A DNA stretch of 45,154 nt, taken from Candidatus Dormiibacterota bacterium (GTDB lineage Bacteria; Chloroflexota; Dormibacteria; Aeolococcales; Aeolococcaceae). The notes below the pieces were generated by a model. The model was not told the DNA's origin. It was given only the letters and a program-made list of their open reading frames with translations, and made no database searches. Positions 8,194 to 15,953 of the stretch are shown one piece after another. The stretch is taken from assembly GCA_003132525.1 (NCBI GenBank), contig PKXZ01000016.1:46899-92052 (forward strand). Direction: 5' to 3'. The first letter of the stretch is position 1. Each line of letters opens with the position of its first letter. The position numbers and the translations under genes were made by a program.

Positions 8194-9519
8194 TCAGCTC
8201 AGCCGCGAAGGCTGTGGTGTCAGCGCCGCTTCGACGTCCTCGGCAAAGCGCACGGCGTCGTGTGGTTGGAGGCGCGAGATCGTGACCCGGATGCCACGTG
8301 GGCTGGCGATGCGGAAGCGATCCCCGGCCAGCACCCCCCAACCGCGTTCTTGCAAAGCGGCGACGGTGGCGTCCTCGTGGGCGACCGGGATCCAGATGTT
8401 GAGCCCCGATCGCCCGTGTGACTCGATGCCACGGGCATGCAGCGCGGAGCGGACCGCCTCGCGACGCCTGGAGTAGGTGGCCGCGACCGAGGCGGCTCGG
8501 GCCGCCTCGTCGGGGTCGGTCCAGAGATGGACCACGAGGCGCTGGAGCAGATGGGAGACCCAGCCGGCGGCGAGCAGCCGGCGACCCTCGACCCGAGCGA
8601 CGGTGGTCGCGTCACCCGACATGATCGCGAGGCGGAGGTCGGGTCCCAGCGACTTCGACACCGAACGGAGATGGGCCCAGCGCGCCCTCCCCGGCTCACA
8701 GAGTGTGTGACAGCGTCGTTCTGTGATGTCGAAGGCATGATCATCCTCGAGGACCAACACCGAGGGGTGGCCGGCGAGCACGCCACGGAGCTCCTCCGCT
8801 CGCTCGGCGTCGATCGCCGCGCCGTAGGGGTTCTGAGCGCGCGGTGTGACCGCGCAGGCGACGGCCCCAGCGCGAAGCGCCCGGGCCAGCCCTTCAGGAC
8901 TGGGACCGCGGTCATCGATCGCCACCGGCATGACCGTGAGACCGAGAGCGGAGGCCAGGTCGATGATCCCGGGGTAGCAGGGATCCTCGACGGCGATGCG
9001 ATCGCCAGAGCGCACATGCGCCATGAGTGCCAGCTGAACGCCGTCGAGGGCACCGCCAACCACGGTCATGTGATCGCTCGGCACCCTGTCGCGACCGAGA
9101 CGAGCAGCGGCCAGGGCAATGAGCTCCGCATCGGATCCCGCGGCTCCGTAGAGCACCGGCTCGTGAGGGAGCGAGGCGAACGCCGCTCCGAGGTCGGGCA
9201 GGAGGTCTGGATCGGGGTTGCCCGACAGGAGGTCGACGACCCCAGGCGGCACGATCGGCCTGCCTCGCGGCGACGGCGGAACCCGCGGCGCGATGGTGGT
9301 GCCGAGCCGCCCGGCACCGGCAACCAGTCCGCGCCGGCGCAATTCGCGATATGCGGATGCGACAGTGGCGGTGCTGATGCCGCTATGGGAGGCCAGCGAC
9401 CGGACGGTCGGAAGGCGCGTCCCGGCCGTGAGCTCCCCCTCGCGGATGCCGCGCTCGACGCTCTCCGCGATCTCGGACGCCCGGCGTCCGGTGATGTGAT
9501 AACGTATCGGTACGTTCAT
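8194..9519 (-). CDS. MocR-family transcriptional regulator (GntR HTH + aminotransferase-like domain)
   Basis: This is a 441-residue chimeric regulator. Residues 1-75 form a GntR winged helix (IREGELTAGTRLPTVRSLA, then GISTATVASAYRELRRRGLV). Residues about 90-435 form a fold-type-I aminotransferase-like domain that keeps the PLP lysine (SVSKSLGPDLR, K289) and an acidic stretch LEDDHAFD (257-264). Proteins of this class sense PLP or amino acid-related ligands and usually control a divergent neighbour. Here a 30-nt spacer separates it from the start of an EamA exporter, so that exporter is the likely target. The ATG at 9519 has a TATGAT -10-like hexamer only 8 nt upstream, so its mRNA may be nearly leaderless. 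The ligand is unknown. Confidence 0.92.
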   Translation of the reverse strand: MNVPIRYHITGRRASEIAESVERGIREGELTAGTRLPTVRSLASHSGISTATVASAYRELRRRGLVAGAGRLGTTIAPRVPPSPRGRPIVPPGVVDLLSGNPDPDLLPDLGAAFASLPHEPVLYGAAGSDAELIALAAARLGRDRVPSDHMTVVGGALDGVQLALMAHVRSGDRIAVEDPCYPGIIDLASALGLTVMPVAIDDRGPSPEGLARALRAGAVACAVTPRAQNPYGAAIDAERAEELRGVLAGHPSVLVLEDDHAFDITERRCHTLCEPGRARWAHLRSVSKSLGPDLRLAIMSGDATTVARVEGRRLLAAGWVSHLLQRLVVHLWTDPDEAARAASVAATYSRRREAVRSALHARGIESHGRSGLNIWIPVAHEDATVAALQERGWGVLAGDRFRIASPRGIRVTISRLQPHDAVRFAEDVEAALTPQPSRLS

Positions 9520-9538
9520 CGCTTTGTATCATAACAAA
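9501..9538. promoter_or_regulatory. Candidate MocR operator: two 16-nt inverted repeats with a shared core
   Basis: Two elements are seen. AACGTA-TCGG-TACGTT (9501-9516) is a perfect 6-bp inverted repeat inside the first MocR codons. TTTGT-ATCATA-ACAAA (9523-9538) has 5-bp arms in the spacer. Both carry GTATC-nnn-AC in the same orientation, 22 bp apart, which is about two helical turns, as is typical for MocR sites. Assignment as an operator is an inference. Confidence 0.5.
9528..9533 (-). promoter_or_regulatory. -10-like hexamer for MocR gene
   Basis: TATGAT on the minus strand lies 8 nt upstream of the ATG at 9519, which would give a leaderless or nearly leaderless transcript. It lies inside the second candidate operator element, consistent with autorepression. 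No strong -35 is visible. Confidence 0.4.
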
Positions 9539-9549
9539 TAACACAGAAC

Positions 9550-10506
9550 GTGTCCACGCACCAGATCCCCCGTCCTGAGGCGTCGCGAGCACAGATCGTG
9601 ATCGCCTTTGCCGCGGTCTATCTCATCTGGGGCTCGACCTATCTCACGATCCACATCGCCAGTGAGACCATCCCGGCGCTGCTCATGTCGGGTGCGCGGT
9701 TCGTGCTCGCCGGGTTGGTGCTCCTGGCGTTCACCCACCGGCCGGGAGTGCCTCGCGAACGGTTGACGCTCATCCACTGGCGGTCGGCGCTGATCATCGG
9801 CGCGTGCCTGCTCCTCTTCGGCAACGGCGGGGTCGCGTGGGGTGAGCAGTACCTGCCCAGCGGATTCGTCGCGCTCATCATCGCGACGGTGCCGCTCTGG
9901 ATGGCCCTGTTCGCGCCGGCCTTCGGCGGCCGCTGGATCAACTGGACCGCCGCTGTCGGCATCGCCCTCGGATTGGCCGGCATCATCCTGCTTGTGCGTC
10001 CCGGTGGCAGCGGGTCAGGGCACTGGCAGACGCTCGTCGTCCTGCTCGCCCCCCTCCTCTGGGCAATCGGCTCGCTCTACGCCCGCAACGCACCGTCGCC
10101 GAGGCAACCGCTCACCGCGATCGCCATGGAGATGATCGCCGGGGGCGTGCTGCTGACCATCGCGGGCGTCGCCGACGGGGAGCTCGGTCATGTCCATCTT
10201 GGTGCCATGTCCTTCGCCTCGATCGCGGCGTTCGTCTACCTGGTGCTCATCGGTGCGCTCGTCGGCTATGTCGCCTACATCTGGCTCCTCCACCACGTGT
10301 CGGTGACCGCCGCGTCCACCTACGCGTTCGTGAACCCGGTCGTGGCCGTCACGCTCGGAGCCGTGGTGCTGGGCGAGCAGGTGACCCCGCTCACCCTTGT
10401 GGCCGCCACGCTCATCGTCGGTGCGGTGGTGCTGCTCCTGATCGGCCAGAGCCGGAATTCAGCGCCCGCGGTCGTCCTCGAGACCCCGATCCGCGACGTC
10501 GCCTGA
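9550..10506 (+). CDS. EamA/DMT-family exporter
   Basis: This is an inner-membrane metabolite exporter of the drug/metabolite transporter superfamily, 318 residues long, with about ten predicted membrane helices in two EamA repeats. The first repeat starts with FAAVYLIWGSTYLTI (about 20-34), the typical EamA opening. The second ends with YAFVNPVVAVTLGAVVLGEQ (about 258-277), the standard signature of helices 9-10. Members export amino acids, purines or toxic metabolites. The start is a GTG 30 nt from the divergent MocR start, so the regulator probably controls it, and the PLP-type regulator suggests an amino-acid-like substrate. This last point is inference. Confidence 0.9.
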   Translation: MSTHQIPRPEASRAQIVIAFAAVYLIWGSTYLTIHIASETIPALLMSGARFVLAGLVLLAFTHRPGVPRERLTLIHWRSALIIGACLLLFGNGGVAWGEQYLPSGFVALIIATVPLWMALFAPAFGGRWINWTAAVGIALGLAGIILLVRPGGSGSGHWQTLVVLLAPLLWAIGSLYARNAPSPRQPLTAIAMEMIAGGVLLTIAGVADGELGHVHLGAMSFASIAAFVYLVLIGALVGYVAYIWLLHHVSVTAASTYAFVNPVVAVTLGAVVLGEQVTPLTLVAATLIVGAVVLLLIGQSRNSAPAVVLETPIRDVA

Positions 10507-10541
10507 CCGCGTCGCCTCCGGCGAGAGGTGACAATGGGCAC

Positions 10542-11243
10542 GTGGACAGCGACACGTTGATCATCGACAACCCGGCGGAGCCACGCCAGCCTCGTCCTCG
10601 CATCGGCGTCAAGGACGTGCTCTGTGTCGGGCCGATCATCGCCAACACCATCTACTACTACGTCGGACTACCGCTCACGCCGCTGCTGCTCGGCCGCAAC
10701 CCGGTGCTCCTGAGTGCGCTCCGCGGCAGCATCGCCTCGATGGTGGCTGCGGGCGGTTTCGCGAGAGTTGGAAAGGCGCCGCTGGTCCTGGCGCTGATCG
10801 CCCCCATCCCCATCTCGATGATCACTGACCCGTTCTTCTTCTGGGCGGGAAAACGGTATGGCCGCAGCCTGATCAACTACCTGAGCGAGTCGGACCCGCG
10901 CTGGCGCAAGCGTGCGGCACGAGGCGAGCGCTTCTTCAAGAAGTACGGCGTCTGGACGATCGTGCTTGCGCCCTTCCTGCCGGCGCCTTCGCCGCTCTTC
11001 TACATGGCGGCCGGCGAAGCGGGAATGTCCTTTGCCCTCTTTATCATTGCCGACCTGATCGGTACCCTGGCGTACATCGGGCTCATCGTCGGCGCGGGAT
11101 GGGCGATCGGTCAGCCGGCGGTGACGGTCGCGCAGACGATCAGCAACTACGCGCTCTGGGTCATCGTCGCGATGGTTGTGCTCATCGTCGCGTGGTCAAT
11201 GTATTCAGCATGGCATACACCCCGCGAAACGACGAGGCGCTGA
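10542..11243 (+). CDS. VTT-domain (DedA/SNARE-associated-like) membrane protein
   Basis: The 233-residue polytopic protein has a hydrophilic N-terminus of about 25 residues, then hydrophobic segments. The central part contains PFFFWAGKRYGRSL (about 97-110), GERFFKKYGVWTIVLAPFLPAPSP (about 127-150) and the following Gly-rich helix. The F-x-R/K-x-G ... R/P-x-x-P pattern is that of the DedA/VTT fold, implicated in lipid scrambling or undecaprenyl-phosphate recycling. A terminal membrane helix is at about 200-222. The GTG at 10542 is preceded by GAGGTG 11 nt upstream. It begins 35 nt after the exporter stop and overlaps the next gene by 34 nt. The precise substrate is not evident. Confidence 0.75.
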   Translation: MDSDTLIIDNPAEPRQPRPRIGVKDVLCVGPIIANTIYYYVGLPLTPLLLGRNPVLLSALRGSIASMVAAGGFARVGKAPLVLALIAPIPISMITDPFFFWAGKRYGRSLINYLSESDPRWRKRAARGERFFKKYGVWTIVLAPFLPAPSPLFYMAAGEAGMSFALFIIADLIGTLAYIGLIVGAGWAIGQPAVTVAQTISNYALWVIVAMVVLIVAWSMYSAWHTPRETTRR

Positions 11244-11749
11244 GCGCCGGCACGCGTCCGCTCGTGACGCGCCGATGGCTGCTGGTCATCGCCGCAGTGC
11301 TGGCGCCGATCGTACTCGGCGCGCTCGCGACCATCGCGCTCTACGTGACCCGGCACCAGCCCGTGGTACCTCGAGCAACGTCCGCCGGTCCGCCGTCTGA
11401 CATCAAGGGGTATGACGGATCGATCCTGGTGTTGCAGCCCCTCACCACTGCGCAGGTCCGTGTTCCTCTCGGAATCACCCTCGAGGTCGTGCTGCACCCC
11501 AACGTGGGTCAGGACATCCAATCGGTGAACAGCAGCATCCTCGTGCAGACGGCGAATCCCCCGTGCCACGTCAAGGCCCTCTGCGGATTCCCGGGAGCGG
11601 AGGTCTGGACGTTCCGAGCCATCGACGGAGGCGTCGGATATCTCAAGATCATCTTCGGCTTCTACGTGTGCCATGGCCACAACCAATGCACGAGGACGCC
11701 TTTGGTGTACAAGCCGATCGCGGTGTACTCGCGTCCGCAGTCGAGCTGA
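11210..11749 (+). CDS. Single-pass membrane protein with extracytoplasmic Cys-containing domain
   Basis: This protein is unrecognised. With the ATG at 11210 it has 179 residues: a short cytoplasmic segment, one hydrophobic helix (RRWLLVIAAVLAPIVLGALA, about 21-40) acting as signal anchor, and a beta-rich extracytoplasmic domain. Four cysteines (CHVKALC, CHGHNQC) could form two disulfides or bind metal. The start overlaps the end of the VTT-domain gene by 34 nt; GTG at 11264 is an alternative that would begin just before the hydrophobic helix. It shares an operon with the VTT protein. It ends 2 nt from the convergent kynureninase stop, leaving no room for a conventional terminator between them. 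Confidence 0.7.
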   Translation: MAYTPRNDEALSAGTRPLVTRRWLLVIAAVLAPIVLGALATIALYVTRHQPVVPRATSAGPPSDIKGYDGSILVLQPLTTAQVRVPLGITLEVVLHPNVGQDIQSVNSSILVQTANPPCHVKALCGFPGAEVWTFRAIDGGVGYLKIIFGFYVCHGHNQCTRTPLVYKPIAVYSRPQSS

Positions 11750-11751
11750 CC

Positions 11752-13002
11752 TCAGGGGATCGCGACTTCCTCGCGATATTGGGCAAGCCGGTTCGTGCCG
11801 CTCTCGACAACGTCCGCGATTCGCTCGACGGCATCCCACAGGTCGACGAAACGCGTGTACAGCGGAGCGAGCCCGAACCGGCACAGGTCAGGCGGCCTGA
11901 AGTCGCCAACGACGCCGCGGTCCCCCACCGCGCGCACGATTGCGAGGCCATCCGTGTGCCGGAGTGACACTTGGGCGCCACGCCGCTCTGCCTCGGCGGG
12001 CGTTGCGACTTCGAAGCCGAGCGGACCGAGCCGGCTTCTGGCGAGACGCATGAAGACCTCGGTCAGCAGTCCCGCTTTCGCACCGACCGCGGGTGCTCCG
12101 GCCTCGAGTTGAAGATCGATACCCACGGCAAGCGCGCCGATGGCGAGGACAGGTGGCGATCCGCTCATCCATCCCCGGATCCCGGACGCGCGGCGGTACT
12201 CAGAGTCGAAGAGGAACGGATTGTCGTGACCGAGCCATCCCTGGATCGGATTGTGCAACTCCTCCTGAAGGGCGGTGGCGACATGGAGAAACGCGGGGGA
12301 GCCCGGGCCACCATTGAGGTACTTGTAGCCGCATCCCACCGCGAGGTCGACATGGTGGTGATTGAGCTGGATCTCGACAGCTCCGGCTGAATGGGACAGA
12401 TCCCAGAGCACCAAAGCGCCGGCGGCGTGCGCTGCCTCGGTGAGCGCGCCCATGTCATGACGCGCGCCCGTCCGAAAGTCGACCTCGGTCAGCATCAGCA
12501 GTGCAGTGTCGCTGTCGAGCGCGTCACGGAGCGAGTCGCGCTCGACAGCGCGAACCTCACACCCAACCAGCTCCGCGACACCCTGCGCGATGTAGAGATC
12601 GGTCGGGAAATTGCTCCACTCGGTCACGATCACCCGCCGCTGCGGCCGCGCTCGCAACACCGATGTCATCAGCCGGAACAGCCCCACCGATGTGGTATCG
12701 GCGACCAGCACCTCCCCCGGCGAGGCGCCCACCACCTGCGCGATGCGATCACCAACGCGCAGCGGCGATTCCATCCATCCCGACTCGGTCCAGCCGCGCA
12801 CGAGGATCGTTCCCCACTCGTGCTCGGCCATCTCCTGGAGGCGCGGCAACGCGGCTTTGGGGAGTCGTCCCATCGAGTTGCCGTCTAGGTAGATGGTCGT
12901 CCCATCGCTGAGGAACCGATCGCGAAATTCCGCGAGCGGATCCTCCCCATCCAGTGCCGCGCATGCGTTACGGTCGAGGTTGTCTGGAAGTTGCGGGGTC
13001 AC
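11752..13002 (-). CDS. kynU: Kynureninase
   Basis: This PLP enzyme hydrolyses kynurenine to anthranilate and alanine, or 3-hydroxykynurenine to 3-hydroxyanthranilate. With the GTG at 13002 it has 416 residues, the usual length. Seen are YLDGNSMGRLPK (38-49), the PLP-phosphate segment ADTTSVGLFR (101-110), the PLP-pyridine Asp in LWDLSHSAGA (D201) and the Schiff-base lysine K227 in GCGYKYLNGGPGSPAF. The GTG overlaps the stop of tryptophan dioxygenase in a GTGA junction, so the two enzymes are translationally coupled. No kynurenine formamidase is visible in this window, so the intermediate step must be encoded elsewhere or be non-enzymatic. Confidence 0.95.
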   Translation of the reverse strand: MTPQLPDNLDRNACAALDGEDPLAEFRDRFLSDGTTIYLDGNSMGRLPKAALPRLQEMAEHEWGTILVRGWTESGWMESPLRVGDRIAQVVGASPGEVLVADTTSVGLFRLMTSVLRARPQRRVIVTEWSNFPTDLYIAQGVAELVGCEVRAVERDSLRDALDSDTALLMLTEVDFRTGARHDMGALTEAAHAAGALVLWDLSHSAGAVEIQLNHHHVDLAVGCGYKYLNGGPGSPAFLHVATALQEELHNPIQGWLGHDNPFLFDSEYRRASGIRGWMSGSPPVLAIGALAVGIDLQLEAGAPAVGAKAGLLTEVFMRLARSRLGPLGFEVATPAEAERRGAQVSLRHTDGLAIVRAVGDRGVVGDFRPPDLCRFGLAPLYTRFVDLWDAVERIADVVESGTNRLAQYREEVAIP

Positions 13003-13772
13003 AGGCGGTTCCGGACCTCCCAGAGCTCGGGGAAGAACCGCCGAGCGATGGTGCGGTCCAGGTATGCCACTCCACCGCCGCCGGTGCCGGGTCGGGAGCC
13101 GATCTCGCGGGCCGCCATCAGTGCATGGTGAAAGCGCCATCGAGCGATCACCTCGTCATGCTCGAGGAGCAACTCGCACACGCGGTGCAGTACAGCACGC
13201 TCGGGAGTGGCGTGGTCCCGATACAGTGCTGCGAGCGCCTCGAGGCGGCGCTCGCTGAGCTCTGGCGTGTTGCCGTCGGGCGCGTCGAACCCCTGCGCGC
13301 GCAACGACGCGCAGAGGGCCGCATACAGCGTCGGCAGGCCGGCGCGCCGGCGCAGCTCCGCCTGGTCGTGGTCGGACAGTGGCGACGTGCCGGCCGGAGT
13401 CGCGCCGTCGAAACCGCCGAGAACCTCAATGGCTCGGAACTGTCCCGACTGCAATCCGGATGCCGGTTTGAGTGGATCGCGGAATTCGAGGAATCCCTCG
13501 GGAGTCAGGGTTTCGAGCACGCGCAATTGCGCAATCAGCAACTCGTCCACACGGACTGCGCGGTGAAGCGGCGCCATCGCTCCCTGCGGCCGCGCGGCCT
13601 CGAGCTCGGTCACCGCGTAGTCAAGCTCGTGAAGGATCAGCTTGAACCAGAGCTCGTAGGCCTGATGAATGACCACGAAAAGCATCTCGTCGTGCGCCCC
13701 CTCGGTGAGCGGGTGCTGGAGGTTGAGAAGCTCGTCGATGCGCAGGTATGAGCTGTAATCAGTACCGGCCAT
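12999..13772 (-). CDS. kynA: Tryptophan 2,3-dioxygenase
   Basis: This cytosolic heme enzyme opens the indole ring of L-tryptophan to give N-formylkynurenine, the first step of tryptophan catabolism. The 257 residues are slightly short for the bacterial family but complete. LFVVIHQAYELWFKL (31-45) carries the active-site His36. RWRFHHALMAAREIG (211-225) carries the proximal heme ligand, most likely His216. RPGTGGGGVAYL (227-238) is the substrate-binding loop. The start is ATG at 13772. A TAGAGT hexamer 12 nt upstream on the same strand is a possible -10. It is the first gene of a two-gene kynA-kynU unit. Confidence 0.95.
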   Translation of the reverse strand: MAGTDYSSYLRIDELLNLQHPLTEGAHDEMLFVVIHQAYELWFKLILHELDYAVTELEAARPQGAMAPLHRAVRVDELLIAQLRVLETLTPEGFLEFRDPLKPASGLQSGQFRAIEVLGGFDGATPAGTSPLSDHDQAELRRRAGLPTLYAALCASLRAQGFDAPDGNTPELSERRLEALAALYRDHATPERAVLHRVCELLLEHDEVIARWRFHHALMAAREIGSRPGTGGGGVAYLDRTIARRFFPELWEVRNRL

Positions 13773-13893
13773 GACCGCGGCGGCACTCTACGCTCATTGC
13801 GGTTGTCCGTGGGCTCGTTACACGACGCGCTGCGGTCGGGCGGCAGGGGACGCGCTGTGGTATGGCGGTAGGGGCGGGCGGCGCTGTGCTCAA

Positions 13894-14922
13894 TTACCGT
13901 GTCACGAGGATTTCGTCCAGAGAGAACTCCTCGGGGGGCGACAACTGATCGAAGTCGCAGTCACGGGGTGCCTTGTCGGGCCGCCAGCGGACGAAACGCG
14001 AGGCGTGCCGGAAGCGGCCGCTCTGCAGGTGATCGAATGACACCTCGCATACGAGCTCGGGGCGCACGGACGTCCAGTCGCTGTCGGCGGCGCGCTGCCA
14101 GCGGCTCGGGCCGCCCGGCGTCCGACCGTGACCAAAGCTCTCGCCGCCCACGAGCGGCTGCAGTTGCGCGAGGATCGCGCGCCGCTCAGCGGCATCGAAC
14201 GACGACGTGTGGCCGACGTGATGGAGCGCGCCGTCGGAGTCGTAGAGGCCGAGAAGCAGGGACCCGATGCCCTTGCTATCCTTGGCGATCCGGTAGCCCC
14301 CGACAACGCAGTCGACGGTGCGCAGGTGCTTGATCTTGACCCAGCGACGCTCGCCAGGTCGGTACGTGCCTGCCGGATCCTTGGCGACGACACCGTCGAG
14401 GCCGGCCCCCTCGTAGCGGGTGAACCAGGTCGTCGCCTCATCCGGGTCCGTGGTCTGCGGCGTGACGCCCACGGTGGGGCTGGAATTGACCGCTTGCATC
14501 AAGCTGCTGCGCCGCTCCGTCAGCGGACGCTCGCGGAGGTCATCCGCGGCCAGGCCCAGGATGTCGAAGAGAACCACCGACGCCGGTGTTTTCTCGGAGA
14601 GCATGCGCACCCGGGACGCGGCAGGGTGGATCCGCTGCTGGAGCGCATCGAAGTCGAGCCCGTGATCGGTCGCGATGACCACCTCGCCGTCGACGATCGA
14701 GCGCTCCGGCAGCGCCGCTTTGAGCGGGTCGATCAGCTCCGGGAAGTACCGCTCCAGCGCGAGGGCGTTCCGGCTCGCGATATGGACGTTGGCTCCATCC
14801 CGGAACACGATCGCTCTGAACCCGTCCCACTTCGGCTCGTAGAGCCAGCTCCCTTCACGTGGGATATCGGCTGCGGCTCGCGCGAGCATCGGCTCGAGCG
14901 GCGGATCGAAGGGAAGCGACAC
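13894..14922 (-). CDS. ATP-dependent DNA ligase (LigC/LigD-ligase type)
   Basis: This 342-residue ligase seals nicks via an enzyme-adenylate. The nucleotidyltransferase domain holds motif I EPKWDGFRA with the adenylated K31, motif III (SVVLFDILGL, about 114-123), motif IV (EGAGLDGVVAKD, about 171-182) and motif V (RRWVKIKHLRTVD, about 192-204). An OB-fold domain covers about 215-342. It lacks polymerase or nuclease modules, so it is a stand-alone ligase of the LigC group, associated with alternative end joining or base excision repair in actinobacteria. No ku gene is nearby. The ATG at 14922 starts the conserved N-terminus. The 121-nt spacer toward kynA (13773-13893) holds nothing I recognise. 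Confidence 0.93.
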   Translation of the reverse strand: MSLPFDPPLEPMLARAAADIPREGSWLYEPKWDGFRAIVFRDGANVHIASRNALALERYFPELIDPLKAALPERSIVDGEVVIATDHGLDFDALQQRIHPAASRVRMLSEKTPASVVLFDILGLAADDLRERPLTERRSSLMQAVNSSPTVGVTPQTTDPDEATTWFTRYEGAGLDGVVAKDPAGTYRPGERRWVKIKHLRTVDCVVGGYRIAKDSKGIGSLLLGLYDSDGALHHVGHTSSFDAAERRAILAQLQPLVGGESFGHGRTPGGPSRWQRAADSDWTSVRPELVCEVSFDHLQSGRFRHASRFVRWRPDKAPRDCDFDQLSPPEEFSLDEILVTR

Positions 14923-14955
14923 GAGCGGAGTGTCGCCGATTGCGCTGTGGTCCGG

Positions 14956-15378
14956 CTACGCGGTGAGCACGCGGGGCCGAGCATCGCGCATGCGCAGCCG
15001 GAGCAGGTTGTCGACGTCGACCACGTCACCGACCTCGCGCACCGCGGTCTCGAACCGGGTGATGTCGGTCAGCTCGTCGACCTCACCGCGGAGCGTGATC
15101 ACGCCGCGGTTGGCGCGTACCTCGATGCCCGTCGCAAGGTCGCCAAAACCGAGCGAGAGAGCAACCCGTACGCGGTTGGCGAGCGTCTCGTCCCAGCTGC
15201 CTGAGGAGCGGCGCGGACGCTTGTCGACGGCCGACCCGACGAGATTGGCGACGCCGACGGTGGCTCGACGAGCGGCTGCCCGGCGGCGGGCTCCCGAACG
15301 CGGGTGCAGGAGGAATGCTGCGATTGCGATGACTGCGGCGCCGGTGGCTGCGGCCGCGAGCTTGAGAACGCGCGTCAC
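14956..15378 (-). CDS. BON-domain protein with N-terminal membrane anchor
   Basis: The 140-residue protein begins with a hydrophobic helix (about 5-24), followed by an Arg/Ala-rich linker. A BON domain covers about 66-133: VRVALSLGFGDLATGIEVRA, GVITLRGEVDELTDI, and VREVGDVVDVDNLLRL. BON domains bind phospholipids or stabilise envelope structures. The GTG at 15378 is preceded by GGAGGG about 10 nt upstream on the same strand, which supports this start. It lies 33 nt upstream of the ligase, possibly in one transcript. The specific role is unknown. Confidence 0.85.
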   Translation of the reverse strand: MTRVLKLAAAATGAAVIAIAAFLLHPRSGARRRAAARRATVGVANLVGSAVDKRPRRSSGSWDETLANRVRVALSLGFGDLATGIEVRANRGVITLRGEVDELTDITRFETAVREVGDVVDVDNLLRLRMRDARPRVLTA

Positions 15379-15456
15379 TGGGGGAACCCTCCACTGGAGT
15401 GTGTGCTGGAGCGCTCGTTCAAACGGCCCGCACGGCAGTTGGTTACGCGGGTTTGT

Positions 15457-15801
15457 CTAAGCGGCGGGAGGAGGAAAGTGACGGAACTCAGTCCATCTGA
15501 ATCCGTCCCACCAGCGAAGGGCTCCGGTGGCCCCCTCCGGGTACCAACCGGGCGGCGGTGGCGGGACGCTGCCCGCACGGCGCAAGACGTCGTCGCGTTT
15601 GGCGAACCACCAGACGAGGCTGCCGATGATGCCGGCGAGGATCACGATCAGCAGCCACACGATCTTCTCGCTGCCGGCCGCCCGGAACTGCATGTCGGGG
15701 ATCTTCGCCACCTCGACGATGACGACGATCCAGAACACGAAGACCCCAACCCAGAGCGCCATGAAGAGGAGCGGTATCCAGGAGAACCCGAACTCGATCA
15801 C
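15457..15801 (-). CDS. Small membrane protein with PLDc_N-like segment and DUF2510 domain
   Basis: The 114 residues comprise two membrane helices (about 6-30 and 47-66) linked by a loop. The helix pair with WLLIVILAGIIGSLVWWFAKR resembles the PLDc_N (phospholipase D-nuclease N-terminal) module. A cytosolic DUF2510 domain follows (about 84-107: PPGWYPEG, then LRWWDGFRWTEF), the W/Y/W pattern typical of actinobacterial membrane proteins. Function is unknown. It is divergent from the GT87 gene and lies 78 nt upstream of the BON gene. The start codon is ATG at 15801. Confidence 0.8.
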   Translation of the reverse strand: MIEFGFSWIPLLFMALWVGVFVFWIVVIVEVAKIPDMQFRAAGSEKIVWLLIVILAGIIGSLVWWFAKRDDVLRRAGSVPPPPPGWYPEGATGALRWWDGFRWTEFRHFPPPAA

Positions 15802-15858
15802 GCGCCTCGACCCTTCATGAGGTCAGCTTAGGCCGAATCGTGGCGGCTGTTGCGGCCT

Positions 15859-15949
15859 GCGGGTGAGAGGACCCGCGTGACCTTCGCCTTCGATCCCGTC
15901 ACGTGTGACGGGATGGTCGCGCACCATCGGGCATCAACCACCCATGGTT
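15859..15949. promoter_or_regulatory. Three consecutive inverted repeats upstream of GT87 gene
   Basis: The divergent 152-nt spacer holds three hairpin-capable repeats. GCGGGT/ACCCGC (15859-15864, 15871-15876) has a 6-nt loop. ATCCCGTCAC/GTGACGGGAT (15893-15902, 15905-15914) has perfect 10-bp arms with a 2-nt spacer. AACCA/TGGTT (15936-15940, 15945-15949) lies just before the start codon. The long near-palindrome looks like a regulator site. Alternatively the series is a structured leader. Confidence 0.5.
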
Positions 15950-15953
15950 CCCT

